64,000 nt of DNA, from the NCBI GenBank assembly GCA_949745595.1, contig CATJWN010000040.1, positions 1 through 64,000 on the forward strand. The letters are read 5' to 3'. Positions within the stretch are counted from its first letter, which is position 1. Each line of letters opens with the position of its first letter. Both the position numbers and the translations under genes were made by a program. This DNA is from an uncultured Clostridia bacterium (GTDB lineage Bacteria > Bacillota > Clostridia > TANB77 > CAG-508). Under the pieces are notes generated by a model, which was not told the origin of the DNA, made no database searches, and saw only the letters and a list, made by a program, of their open reading frames with translations. Below are positions 25,972-36,083 of this stretch, piece by piece.

Positions 25972-28666
25972 ATTTTATTTCCTCCCTTTCATTTTTATTT
26001 TTTAGAACTAATACTCCAATATAAGAAACAAAAAGAATTGTAACTATAATCATTGGTACAACATTAAAATCATTACCTGTTTTTGGAAGTACTGGACTAT
26101 TTTTCATAACAACTTCTACAATTTGTCCATCATCAACAATAGAAGTTATCATAGGTTCATGAGTTATTACATATCCTGCTGGTGCTTCTATTTCAGCAAC
26201 AACATATTCTCCATAAGGTAAGTTTTCAATTAAAATTATTCCTTCGCTATTTGTTTCAAAAACACCAATTAGTTCTCCTTTAGAATTTCTTACATCAAAT
26301 TTTGCACCTGCAAGTGGTGTACCATCTGGAATATTTAATAATTCATTAGAGCCATCTGATAATTTTAATATTTTAATTGAACCTTTTTTCTTTATATTTT
26401 CAAAAACAATAGATGTTATCTCATTTTCCTTTAATACAACCTTTTCAGTTTTATCTAATAAAACATATTCTTTTAAAGTTTCTTTTTCTTTAATAACATA
26501 TTCATCATAAATTGAAAGCCTTTTACTTGTTGCTTTACCATCTTTATCTGTTATTATTGTATCTACAACTTCACCTTTGCTATTTAAAATATCAAAAGTA
26601 ACTCCTTCTAATTTTGTTTCTTTATTTTCACTATCGACTTTTACAATTTCAATTTGACCTTTTCTAATTTCATTTTCAAATGTCATAGATTTAATTTTAT
26701 CTTGTTCTAAAGTAACTTTTACAGGTTTATCATCTAATACATATTTCTCATTTGTTATTGTTTCTTTTACAGTATATTTTTGATCAATTGGTAATTTCTT
26801 TGTTACTGCTTTTCCTTCTTTATTTGTTACTAAAGTATCCACTAAATTATCTTTCTCATCATATACTTCAAAAGTAACTCCTTCCAATTTTATTTCTTTG
26901 TTATCTTTATCGATTTTTATTACTTCTAATTGTCCCTTTTTCTTTTCGTTTTCAAAAGTTACATTAGTTATTTCATTTGCTTTTAATATCACTTCTTTTT
27001 CTTTTGTATTTAAAACATAATTATTCAAAGTTTTTGTTTCTTTTAAATATAACTTTTCAAAATCTCTTACTGCATATTTTTTTGTTGTAGCTTCACCATT
27101 TTTATCTGTTACTATTGTTTCTAATAACTTATGATTTTCATCATACACTTCAAAAGTAACACCTTCTAATTTTATTTTCTTATTATCAGTATCAATTTTT
27201 ACTACTTTTATTTGTCCTTTTTGAAGTTCATTTTCAACTACTGCATTAGTAACTTCTTTCCATTCAACTTTAACTTCGACATTATCTGCCAAGTTATACC
27301 ATTTGTTTGTTTCCTTTTCAATTAAAGAATATTCTCCAATTCTAAGATTTTCAATATAAATCTCTCCATTAACATCCGTTCTATATGTGCCAATTACTCT
27401 TTTAAATTCATGACTATATAAATCAAACTCTACATTTCCTAGAGATATTTTCTTATTATCCTTATCTACTTTATATATTTTTAAATTACCTTTTTTATGT
27501 TCATTTTCAACATTTAAAGTTGTAGTTTTATTAAATTCTGTATTTACATTAAATTTATCAGTCTTTAAAATATATTTTTTATTTGTTTCAATTTCTCTCG
27601 CAATATAACTTCCTGGATATAACTTTTCAAAAGTTGCTATACCATTTTCATTAGTCTTTGCTTTAGCAACTACTGTACCATCTGCTTTTGTAAGTTCAAA
27701 AGTAACATCCTTAATTGGAGAATGTGTATAATCATCTGTTTTATTTATTTGTATTTTTGCAGTATCAGTTTTTATATTTAATCCTATAACAGTACTATCA
27801 TCTCCATATGGATCATAAGTTACAACATAATCTTGCTTTGCAGGATTACCAGATTCTCCATAAAAAATAGGATATACTGCACATTTTCCCGTTAAATATA
27901 CATTTCCATTTATATCTGTAACAAAACCACTTTTTGGAATCATTATTTTAAATTGTTCACCTTGTCCAAATGTATTTTGAGCTCCTCCACCTAAATTAGC
28001 AACAAATGTACCTTCTGGAAAACCTGCTATATTAGTTACTGTATAATTTGCTAGACCAACACTTGAATTAGCTAAAAACCTTTGAGAATAGTAATTTCCT
28101 TCCTCTGTCAATTCTCCAATTTTTTCTGCAGATAAAGTACCTTGTTGTTGTGTGCCTTGACCATTCATACCTATATTTACTAAGTTATGTAATGCACCTA
28201 ACATTGCTTGTGCTGTTCCATCATCTGCATCTGCTGAGAAAGCTCCTAAATCAGATTGACCTCTAACACAATACACAGCCATTTTAGTAACCGCAAAAGC
28301 ATCAAAATCTTCTTGTAGTCCCATTTCTCCAGCAGTTTTATATGGAAATCCATTTGTTAATACTCTCCATACAGCATCATCATTCAAGACTTGATTTATT
28401 ACTACATCATAAGCACCTGTTTCTGCTCCTGATAAATCTTTATTTAAACAATATGCTGGATAAAACACACCATTTGTATTATGACCTACAACAGATATTT
28501 TTACATAATGTCCATTATATTTTAAATGATGTGTTGCTTCTCCTATTTTTTGAATATAGGCATTATTGATGCTTACTGCTGAAACAAAAGAATTTGTTCC
28601 AAATGATAACAATGTCATAATTAGCATTATTAGACATATTATTTTCTTCATTACTCTATTTTTCAC
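25964..28666 (-). CDS. LPKTG-anchored adhesin with TED-like head and six SpaA/Cna_B repeats
   Basis: The 900-residue protein starts at GTG 28666 after GGAGG. It has a signal peptide (about 1-31) and a head domain resembling thioester domains, with C73 in YPAYCLN. The usual Gln motif TQxA is instead T127-K128-M129-A130, so a classic Cys-Gln thioester seems impossible. Six prealbumin-like repeats follow (about 320-860), each with a K(I/V)D start and an E near the end that could form isopeptide bonds. LPKTG (about 866), a TM helix and a charged tail end it. The sortase at 29567-30151 is its likely anchor enzyme. Confidence 0.85.
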   Translation of the reverse strand: MKNRVMKKIICLIMLIMTLLSFGTNSFVSAVSINNAYIQKIGEATHHLKYNGHYVKISVVGHNTNGVFYPAYCLNKDLSGAETGAYDVVINQVLNDDAVWRVLTNGFPYKTAGEMGLQEDFDAFAVTKMAVYCVRGQSDLGAFSADADDGTAQAMLGALHNLVNIGMNGQGTQQQGTLSAEKIGELTEEGNYYSQRFLANSSVGLANYTVTNIAGFPEGTFVANLGGGAQNTFGQGEQFKIMIPKSGFVTDINGNVYLTGKCAVYPIFYGESGNPAKQDYVVTYDPYGDDSTVIGLNIKTDTAKIQINKTDDYTHSPIKDVTFELTKADGTVVAKAKTNENGIATFEKLYPGSYIAREIETNKKYILKTDKFNVNTEFNKTTTLNVENEHKKGNLKIYKVDKDNKKISLGNVEFDLYSHEFKRVIGTYRTDVNGEIYIENLRIGEYSLIEKETNKWYNLADNVEVKVEWKEVTNAVVENELQKGQIKVVKIDTDNKKIKLEGVTFEVYDENHKLLETIVTDKNGEATTKKYAVRDFEKLYLKETKTLNNYVLNTKEKEVILKANEITNVTFENEKKKGQLEVIKIDKDNKEIKLEGVTFEVYDEKDNLVDTLVTNKEGKAVTKKLPIDQKYTVKETITNEKYVLDDKPVKVTLEQDKIKSMTFENEIRKGQIEIVKVDSENKETKLEGVTFDILNSKGEVVDTIITDKDGKATSKRLSIYDEYVIKEKETLKEYVLLDKTEKVVLKENEITSIVFENIKKKGSIKILKLSDGSNELLNIPDGTPLAGAKFDVRNSKGELIGVFETNSEGIILIENLPYGEYVVAEIEAPAGYVITHEPMITSIVDDGQIVEVVMKNSPVLPKTGNDFNVVPMIIVTILFVSYIGVLVLKNKNEREEIKYE

Positions 28667-28721
28667 AAGACATTCCTCCTTCGATTTTTTTGAAGGACCA
28701 TCACACTATATATTTGCATAT

Positions 28722-28747
28722 AAAAAAAACACCTAAGTGCTTTTTTG
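28722..28747 (-). terminator. Terminator upstream of the adhesin gene
   Basis: On the minus strand AAAAGCAC-TTAG-GTGTTTTT forms a short stem with a run of eight T. It ends the 28749-29498 gene. Confidence 0.6.
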
Positions 28748-28748
28748 T

Positions 28749-29498
28749 TTAAAAAATATAACATTCAGTAAATAATAGTTCACCATTTAAATAATAATCT
28801 TGTGCATAAACCTTTATAGTACCAGCTTTTGCAGAAATCTTATTTATTACTCTTTGCTCACTAAATGTAAATTGATTAGTTAAACTAGTAATTGAACTAT
28901 CAACAACCACAGAAAAGCCATCTTGTATCATATATTGACTAGGATTATTATTTATAATATTCACAATAGTTTGTGTCATATTATCATTATATTTGTACTC
29001 TTCTCCTACAACACTTGGTACATTTTCTGCATTATTCTCCTTTTCAGGTTCAACATTAACTATAGGTGTTGGAATTTCTACTTGTGTACTTGTCACAACT
29101 TCCTGAACTGCACACACACTAATTTCTTCTGTTTTAACTGGCTCTTGAACCTCTTTTTCTTCTACCTTTTTATTTTCTTCTGGCTTACTTGCTATATTAC
29201 TTTCACCAGGAAGTGCTTTGCTTTCCACTATATCAGTAGAAGTAGTTCCTAAACTAATAACATTCTCTACACTTGCTAAAGTATTTTCTACTAATATATT
29301 TTCAATACAATTTATACTATTATCTAATACATTCGTATTTGTAGCACTTTCATTTAATATAGCATTCTCATATCTACTAATTATATTTTCCTTATCTTTT
29401 GAATTTTCTAAATTTTGTTTACATATAACATAAGTTTCTGTTATAACAGCTACTAATAAAATTATTATTGTAAACATCATTACTTTGTTTCTTTTCAT
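28749..29498 (-). CDS. Membrane-anchored extracellular protein of unknown function
   Basis: The start is ATG 29498 (MKRNKVMMF); three codons earlier is possible. A TM helix (about 5-24) is followed by a low-complexity Glu/Pro/Val region (about 90-165) and a C-terminal domain (YNDNMTQTIVNIINNNPSQ ... YYLNGELLFTECYIF). It is likely an outer-surface protein of the sortase module. Function unknown. Confidence 0.6.
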   Translation of the reverse strand: MKRNKVMMFTIIILLVAVITETYVICKQNLENSKDKENIISRYENAILNESATNTNVLDNSINCIENILVENTLASVENVISLGTTSTDIVESKALPGESNIASKPEENKKVEEKEVQEPVKTEEISVCAVQEVVTSTQVEIPTPIVNVEPEKENNAENVPSVVGEEYKYNDNMTQTIVNIINNNPSQYMIQDGFSVVVDSSITSLTNQFTFSEQRVINKISAKAGTIKVYAQDYYLNGELLFTECYIF

Positions 29499-29506
29499 AT
29501 TCATCA

Positions 29507-29521
29507 CCTCTTATAAAGAGG
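29507..29521 (-). promoter_or_regulatory. Hairpin covering the ribosome-binding site of the 28749-29498 gene
   Basis: On the minus strand CCTCTT-TAT-AAGAGG forms a 6-bp hairpin whose right arm is the AGAGG Shine-Dalgarno sequence of the gene, so initiation may be restrained until the stem is opened. Confidence 0.4.
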
Positions 29522-29566
29522 ATAACATGTTTAATTTTTATAAGTCTATGCGAAAACAAGTTTTTT

Positions 29567-30151
29567 TTATTTTTTTTCTTTCGCTTGAACACAAAGTCTT
29601 TTTTCTGGTTGATTTTTTATACAAGTAATTAGCGTTATTATGTTTTCATCTGTATTCTTTAATAAAGACCAATCTTTTTCACTAATTTCAACTATTTTAT
29701 TTACTTCATAATTTTTTGTACCTAAATAACTTATATAAGAAATACTATCTCCATTTTTTAAATTATGTAGTTTTGCCCAATACTTGTAATAATTATGTGC
29801 TGCAAAACATGGATTTCCTTCTAAAATAGGTGTTTGTTCAAAATGACCAACACCTTTATTTAAAATTTGACTATCTGTTCCTTCATAGACAAGACCTTCA
29901 AAATTTATCTTTTCTATTTTTAATATTCCTAATATACTTTTACCATCAATTTCTATCTTTACTTCTTCTACATCCTTTGCTTTATCATTTTTGTCTTGTA
30001 TATCAATATTCTCTGTATAAGTTTTTGAAACTTTTTTTATTAAATTTTTATTCTGGATATTTTCTCCGATATAAATTCCAAGTAATATTACGAAACTCAA
30101 TATTAAAAATAATAACAATATTTCTAAAAATTTCTTAGTCTTATTATTCAA
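29567..30151 (-). CDS. Sortase (class D-like)
   Basis: The start is TTG 30151, 7 bases after GGAGG. The 194-residue protein has an N-terminal TM helix, then the sortase fold: catalytic His in CFAAHNYYKYWAKL, Cys in ITLITC, and Arg in EKRLCVQA. GHFEQTPILEGNP precedes the His as in class D enzymes. It should link the LPKTG adhesin to the wall. The call of class D rests on short motifs. Confidence 0.8.
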   Translation of the reverse strand: MNNKTKKFLEILLLFLILSFVILLGIYIGENIQNKNLIKKVSKTYTENIDIQDKNDKAKDVEEVKIEIDGKSILGILKIEKINFEGLVYEGTDSQILNKGVGHFEQTPILEGNPCFAAHNYYKYWAKLHNLKNGDSISYISYLGTKNYEVNKIVEISEKDWSLLKNTDENIITLITCIKNQPEKRLCVQAKEKK

Positions 30152-30211
30152 GATTATCCCTCCTTTCAAAATGTAAATATGAAATTTTATCACCCCCTTT
30201 ACTGTATAAAA

Positions 30212-30583
30212 CTATTTGTTAGAATCTAATAATTCTTTTACATATTGAGACACAAAAGAAAAAGAGCTAGGCTCTTTTATTAACTTTTCTATATCTTCAA
30301 TTGTAAAAGTATCAAACAAAATATCATATATTCCTAAAATCAAAGCATCTTTCAAAACTTTTGCTTTATTATTTTCAAGTAATAAAATTACTCTAATATT
30401 TTTCTCTCGTACTTTAAACATAAAATCTGTAAAATTATATTTATTAGGCTGTACAGTAGCAATTAAAATATCTGCTTCTGGCTCTTGTAAAATATAATCT
30501 GGATAATATACTACCCTTGAGTTTTCTATTTTTTTTGATATGTCATAATCTATTTGCTCATCACCAGTAAATATCAATATCAT
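30212..30583 (-). CDS. Small receiver-like protein in the conjugation operon
   Basis: The start is ATG 30583 (MILIFTGDEQIDYD) after GGAGG. The 123-residue alpha/beta protein (ILIATVQPNKYNFTDFM, IRVILLLENN, LGIYDILFD) resembles the N-terminal receiver-like domain of TadZ/CpaE proteins. No phosphorylatable Asp is obvious. Function unknown; it follows the M23 gene directly. Confidence 0.45.
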   Translation of the reverse strand: MILIFTGDEQIDYDISKKIENSRVVYYPDYILQEPEADILIATVQPNKYNFTDFMFKVREKNIRVILLLENNKAKVLKDALILGIYDILFDTFTIEDIEKLIKEPSSFSFVSQYVKELLDSNK

Positions 30584-30584
30584 T

Positions 30585-31805
30585 TTATATTCCTCCTTCA
30601 AAAAATTGCATTGGATTAACATACTCATCATTTATTCTAACTTCAAAATGAGCATGTGGTCCTGTTGAAAATCCTGTTGATCCAACTTTTAAAACTGGTT
30701 CTCCTTGTTTTACAATATCATTTGTTTTTACTAATCTCTTTGAACCGTGAGCATATAAAGTTACAATACCATTTCCATGATTTATCATTACCATATTTCC
30801 ATATGCTGTATTAGTTCCTGAAGTAACCACTACTCCATCTGCCATAGCAACAAAATCAGCTCCTTCAGGAGCTCCAATATCAGTACCTGTATGTAATTTA
30901 TATACACCTGTAATAGGATGTGTCCTATAACCAAATTCAGATGTTATTGCAGAATATCCTGGAATTGGCCAACAAAACATTCCATTACCTATTTGTATAT
31001 TGCTATCAAAAATGCCTAAGCCTCCTTTTTTAATACTTGTACTAGTATTAAAAAGCCATTCTGTATTTTCAGTTTTATCAAAATAACCAGTAGCAGATTG
31101 TATTACAATCTCAACTTGGTTTTCCAAATCCTCACCTTTAATTTTAAACTCTTTATTTAAATACTTACTTAACATTTCATATTGTTCTCCTACTAGATTT
31201 TCCGAAACAAATACTTTTTTTGTTACTCTAGTATTTTCATTTTCTTCAACAAAATCTTTATAAGTATAAGTAAAATGTCCTATTATACTATCACTTTCAA
31301 CTAATAGATATACTGTATCTTCTCTTGAAAGTTTCCATTCTTCGACTCCTAGCTCATTTACAACCTTTTCTTCAACTTTTATCGTATCACTAATATAAGT
31401 AAAAACCGATTTAAAGTACTTTCCGATAGTATCTAATAAATCTTTATTTAGTTTATCTCCCTTAGACATATTATGAAATGTCATTAACGAGTACAAATAA
31501 GACCATTCAATCATTTTGTCATTTTCTCTATTATTTATATCTAACAATGAATTAGTTGGAATGCCATCTACAATATTACTACAAGTGTTTAATTCATTAG
31601 CCTTATTTATGCAAAGATTCTTTAATTCTAGTTCTTCATCTGATAAATAACTGCTATCTTCTTGAACAAATTGAATAAATACTGCATCTACGATCGTACT
31701 CACAGTTCCAAAAATAAATAGTAAAATCAATACAAAAGGCAAAAATGGTTTTATTAAATTCCATATAATTTTTTTAGTCCTGTTGTTCTTTTGATTTCTA
31801 TTCAT
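30585..31805 (-). CDS. M23-family peptidoglycan hydrolase of the conjugation machine
   Basis: The start is ATG 31805. The 406-residue protein has a TM helix (about 20-45), an alpha-rich middle, and a C-terminal M23 domain: FGYRTHPITG, HTGTDIGAP, LYAHGSKRL and GPHAHFEVR give the zinc and catalytic residues of lysostaphin-like endopeptidases. Gram-positive conjugation systems use such enzymes to open the wall. It overlaps the VirB6-like gene by 8 bases. Confidence 0.85.
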   Translation of the reverse strand: MNRNQKNNRTKKIIWNLIKPFLPFVLILLFIFGTVSTIVDAVFIQFVQEDSSYLSDEELELKNLCINKANELNTCSNIVDGIPTNSLLDINNRENDKMIEWSYLYSLMTFHNMSKGDKLNKDLLDTIGKYFKSVFTYISDTIKVEEKVVNELGVEEWKLSREDTVYLLVESDSIIGHFTYTYKDFVEENENTRVTKKVFVSENLVGEQYEMLSKYLNKEFKIKGEDLENQVEIVIQSATGYFDKTENTEWLFNTSTSIKKGGLGIFDSNIQIGNGMFCWPIPGYSAITSEFGYRTHPITGVYKLHTGTDIGAPEGADFVAMADGVVVTSGTNTAYGNMVMINHGNGIVTLYAHGSKRLVKTNDIVKQGEPVLKVGSTGFSTGPHAHFEVRINDEYVNPMQFFEGGI

Positions 31806-33240
31806 TGTTTTTATCACTCTTTTCTTTTTGCATATTCATACTATTTTGATATTCAGTATCTCTTTGCTTTTTATTGTTATTTTTAGGAACATTATATGTC
31901 TTTCTTAAGTTACCTTCAGCCATATTTGCACCCATACTTAAATATGCTCCTGCACTTCTTATACCAGTCTTTGCTATCTTCGAAATATTAGATAATTTTG
32001 AATTATTAGTTGTTTCATTTTCAGTTTTTATCACACTACTTTCATCTTTTTGTATAACATTTCTTATCGGATTATAATTGCCATTATAGTCATTTTCATT
32101 AGATAATTTCATTGCTGGTGGATTTACAATATTTTTCATTTCTCCAGCAATTCCACCTATTGAATTTCCTAAATTATTAGTTGTAACATTTCCTGATACA
32201 CCTTGATTATTACTTGGAAATTGACTCTTTATTGCTAATAAACTATATGCAAAAGAACTACCCATTCCTAAAGCTCTAGAAGACATATCATTATTATCAA
32301 TTCCTGCAATTCTACTAGTTAAATTCTGTAAGCAATTTTGTAAAGTATCAGCAAGTGGTAAAATCATCATTGCCCAAATCAAACTTACTGCCCATCCTGC
32401 TGTACTTGGCAAAAAAGATAAATAAAGCAAAAATAAAAAGCAGTATATAAACTGCATAAATACATTTATTAAAATTTGACCACTCCATATTGCTGCAGCA
32501 GTTACATTCTTGTTAATTATCCACAAACCAGCTACTACTGGTGTAAAAATAGTAAATACTATCAAAGTAAACTCACGGACAATAAATTTTATATTTAGTT
32601 TTACAAATAAATATATAAACATACTAATAACAATTGCTGTCGTTATTGCATTTCCAGTTGATATACTTGATAGCATTTCATTTCCTAATAGTCCATCTAA
32701 ACCACCATTAGTAATAGTTAATAAAATATGTACTAATGAATTATTTAGAAACAATAAAAATCTAATAAATAATGGACATAAAGCAATTGCACACCCTCCA
32801 AATAATAATCGCATTAAACTCTCTTTTACTTCATTCTTTACAGAAGTATTTATCCCCGCATAGATTAGTTTATACGAGAAAATAATTACCCCTATAAAAA
32901 TCAAACTACCTGAAACAACAGAAAAAACCTTATACCAATCTAAAATCTTATTCCATGTCTCCACTGAAAATGGCGATATACTATCATTTTCTGCATTACT
33001 ATTAAAAATTAGTTTATCATAGTTCTTAAAACCTACTCCTAATGTATCAGATGTTGCAAAATCATATACAGTTTGTGCAATACCACCAATGGTTTCTGCT
33101 ATTATTTTTTCAAATAAAGAACCTTCTTCTTTCTTTATCATATGTTTAAAATTTACATTTTCTGCTCCAAAACTTATATTAGTAAATAAGATAATAGCAG
33201 TAACAAATATAATAAAAATAGTTTTAAATTTTTCCCTCAT
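31798..33240 (-). CDS. VirB6/TrbL-like polytopic membrane protein
   Basis: The 480-residue protein has a signal-like start, at least six TM helices between about 100 and 320 (for example VSGSLIFIGVIIFSYKLIYAG), then an Asn/Lys-rich soluble tail ending in KEKSDKNNE. Topology and place after VirB4 fit VirB6, the inner-membrane channel part. The start is ATG 33240 with an AGGAGCT ribosome site. Confidence 0.75.
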   Translation of the reverse strand: MREKFKTIFIIFVTAIILFTNISFGAENVNFKHMIKKEEGSLFEKIIAETIGGIAQTVYDFATSDTLGVGFKNYDKLIFNSNAENDSISPFSVETWNKILDWYKVFSVVSGSLIFIGVIIFSYKLIYAGINTSVKNEVKESLMRLLFGGCAIALCPLFIRFLLFLNNSLVHILLTITNGGLDGLLGNEMLSSISTGNAITTAIVISMFIYLFVKLNIKFIVREFTLIVFTIFTPVVAGLWIINKNVTAAAIWSGQILINVFMQFIYCFLFLLYLSFLPSTAGWAVSLIWAMMILPLADTLQNCLQNLTSRIAGIDNNDMSSRALGMGSSFAYSLLAIKSQFPSNNQGVSGNVTTNNLGNSIGGIAGEMKNIVNPPAMKLSNENDYNGNYNPIRNVIQKDESSVIKTENETTNNSKLSNISKIAKTGIRSAGAYLSMGANMAEGNLRKTYNVPKNNNKKQRDTEYQNSMNMQKEKSDKNNE

Positions 33241-33261
33241 AATAAGCTCCTTCCTTAATTT

Positions 33262-35094
33262 TTAAGTAAAAACGAACTCTTTTTCAAAATCTGGAACTTC
33301 AAATTTCACTGCTGTTACACTATTATTTAAACTCATAACACATTCTCCTGGATTTGCAATAGTTAAAAAATCTTTTGTTCCGTTCTGACAAATTAAAAAA
33401 GTCCACAACAGAATCTACACTTCCTGGACTTTGCTTGAATAAATATCTAGTTGTACATATGTTAATTATAGTTTTTCCGTTCTTCAGAATTTAAAAACTC
33501 ATCTATAAATTGGCTACCTATAAACAAAGGTATATTATACTTTCTACCACGCCTTGCAACATTTACTAAAAATTCTGCTGACTCTTGATATTTTAAGAAA
33601 AGCCAAGCTTCATCACATACTATTATCTTTTTCTTATCTTTATTTTTTAACACAAATTTCTGCCAAACCCAAGTTAGTATTACAAAAGAAGCATATAATT
33701 TTGTAAATTCATCTTTAATTTCTGACATATCAAATGAAACTATGTTTTCATCTGAACTAATTTCACTCTCACAGTCAAAAATACCTAGTGAATTTCCTCT
33801 TAAAAATGTAACTAATAATTGTGATAGTTCAGGACAATTCTTTCTTTCTTTTAATTTATGTTGAAAATCTGATAAAGTTGGCATCTTCTTTTTGATCTTT
33901 CCTATTACATATTTACCATTATCTATCTTACCACCACTTTTAGTATATATTGAATTAACATCTGAACTGATTTCTCTTTCTGTATATAACTGATTTACTA
34001 TTACTTCAATCTCTGTTATTTCTGTAGCATTCAATGTCCTTCCCATATAATTTCTACAAATAGTTGCAAGTAATGCTCTAATTTCAGCTACTTTATCTAG
34101 TATATTTATAAAGTCATTCTTACCATCGTTATCAATTTCCAGTTCAAAAGGATTTATTCCAGTCGTTTCTCCTTGTCTAACTTTAATTACTTTTCCACCT
34201 AATTTATGACATAAGTTTGTATACTCTCCTTCAACATCTATAAAAAATGCTCCACTACCATTAGTTATAACATTTCTAGCGGTAAGAGTTTTTAAAGCTA
34301 CACTTTTTCCGCCTCCACTTGTACCACATATAAAAACATGAGGGTTAGGTAATGATGGTGGTCCAATAAAAGTATCTATATATACTGGTGCATTAGTGAA
34401 CATATTTCTACCAATAAATACTCCAGTTTCATGTGATAAATTTGGATTAGATATTGGAATCAATGTTGCTACACCACCAGCAACCATATTTCTTTCATAA
34501 TTTGGAATTGGTGTATCTCCAAATGGTAACATTGTTTTCATTCCTTCTAATTGTCTAAACATTAGTACTCTTGCCATAGCTGTTTTCTTATTTAGCTCTG
34601 ATTCTAATATTAAAGTCTTTTCATTCAATTCCTCTAAACTCTTAGCATTTAAAGTTATAAAAACTGTTACTAAAAATAGCTTGTCCTGATTAGTTTGAAT
34701 TAGCATTCTTAGTTCTTCTAAATCTACTATGCTTTTTTCTAATTCTGGAGTATGTGCAATATTTCCTTGTTGCATATATGTCTGATATTGTGATTGATTT
34801 TGTACTAATTTCCTTGTTAGCTGATTTATAACAACTCCATTATTAGTTGGTTCTATTTTGATTGAAATATTTACATCTCCAATATACACTAAATCATCTA
34901 ACCAACCGTATCCAAGTTTGTTCTGGAAATATAGTAAGTACAAAATGTCTACTATACTTGTTATACCCTAGATATACATAATCTTTATTTTCTTTTAATA
35001 TATCTGGTAATAGAATATCCATTATTTTAGGAACATTAGCAAATATATTATTTTCTTTTCTTTTTCTTGCTTTTTTCAACATATAGCTTGTCAC
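33262..35094 (-). CDS. VirB4-type conjugation ATPase decoded through three +1 shifts at CGG
   Basis: The intact product is 609 residues from GTG 35094 (or ATG 35082), but the frame changes three times, each at an in-frame CGG whose C is skipped. Site 1 (C at 34908): TGG ATA C GGT TGG, giving ...TWI-GWLDDLVYIG. Site 2 (33479): GAA GAA C GGA AAA, giving NSEE-GKTIINICTTR. Site 3 (33382): TCA GAA C GGA ACA, giving NLSE-GTKDFLTIANPGE. Without shifts, the frame stops soon after sites 1 and 2. With them, the product ends FEKEFVFT and matches VirB4 to its C-terminus. Walker A is CGTSGGGKS, Walker B IIVCDEAWLFL. VirB4 powers type IV secretion. The Gly at sites 2 and 3 is usual in the family (sseeGq..., LSEG). 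Confidence 0.9.
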
Positions 35095-35779
35095 ACCCTC
35101 CCTTTAATAAATCAATTTTAGAATTAGAATTTTTATTCAATTCTCTGTAAAATAAATTATAAATTTCGTTTTCTTCTAACACTTCACATTGTACTTTTGC
35201 TCTAAGTAAATTGCTTTTAAAACTACTTACTCTTCGATTTAATTCATCTATTGCATTTTCATAATAACCATCATAACTAATAATTGCATAATTATTTATC
35301 ACACTTATACTTCTGTTGTTCATTAAGTTATCTAAGTAATCAATTAAAGCATTTTGATATTCTTGAATTTTTTTATTATCAATTTTGTTTTCTTTAATCT
35401 TTTGAATAACTTTACTGGTATCTACATACTCTGTAGTACTGAAAAATTGAATAGGATAATCAATAGACAAAGCAGTTTGAATAAGTACATTTTCAATTCC
35501 CTCTTGCTCTGAATTAGATAACATATTATAGTCTACATTACCTAGTTTTATAATACTTGAATATCTAGTTCCAAAAAGTATAATAGAATCTTTTATCTTT
35601 ACACCTAAAATGTCTTTTAATTGCTTTTTACTTTCTGATTTCGATTTCTTATTCTCTTTTACATTACTTGTATTATCCTTAATACCTCGTACAATTTTAT
35701 TCTTCTTATTACTTACATACAACAAAGTGCCAACTATCATAATGAAAGTTAAAATAAGAAATATAGACATTATTAACAT
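35048..35779 (-). CDS. Conjugation protein with TraC/VirB4-N-terminal-like domain
   Basis: The 243-residue protein has one TM helix (about 5-23), a Lys-rich linker, then a domain (SIIKLGNVDYNMLSNSEQE ... SIDYPIQFFSTTEYVDTSK) like the N-terminal domain of Gram-positive TraC/VirB4 partners. It overlaps VirB4 by 47 bases. Likely an inner-membrane partner of VirB4. Confidence 0.6.
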   Translation of the reverse strand: MLIMSIFLILTFIMIVGTLLYVSNKKNKIVRGIKDNTSNVKENKKSKSESKKQLKDILGVKIKDSIILFGTRYSSIIKLGNVDYNMLSNSEQEGIENVLIQTALSIDYPIQFFSTTEYVDTSKVIQKIKENKIDNKKIQEYQNALIDYLDNLMNNRSISVINNYAIISYDGYYENAIDELNRRVSSFKSNLLRAKVQCEVLEENEIYNLFYRELNKNSNSKIDLLKGGCDKLYVEKSKKKKRK

Positions 35780-36078
35780 TATTCATCACACCTCCTGTAA
35801 ATATATAATTTTTCTCTAAATAAATATTTTAAAGCATAAAAAAAGAACTTATCAAAGCTCTGTTCATTAACTTTCATAAAAGCACATAGTAAAAAGAAAA
35901 TCGTCAAAATACTTATTATTGCTAAACTTATCCACTTTGACATTGGAATAAAAAATAAAGTACAAGAAATTCCTATAAGCATTAAATACAGAACTTGTCT
36001 TAAACTTAAATATCCTCCAAAAATTTTTTCTTCTCTTTTCACATCATATGGTACTTTAAAAGTTTTCATATTTCCCAT
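35779..36078 (-). CDS. PrgI-family conjugation membrane protein
   Basis: The 99-residue protein has the PrgI layout: a short N-terminus (FKVPYDVKREEKIFGGYLS) followed by two TM helices (about 29-46 and 49-67) and a cytoplasmic end. PrgI precedes VirB4 in many Gram-positive systems. The stop overlaps the next start by one base. Confidence 0.75.
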   Translation of the reverse strand: MGNMKTFKVPYDVKREEKIFGGYLSLRQVLYLMLIGISCTLFFIPMSKWISLAIISILTIFFLLCAFMKVNEQSFDKFFFYALKYLFREKLYIYRRCDE

Positions 36079-36083
36079 CCTTT

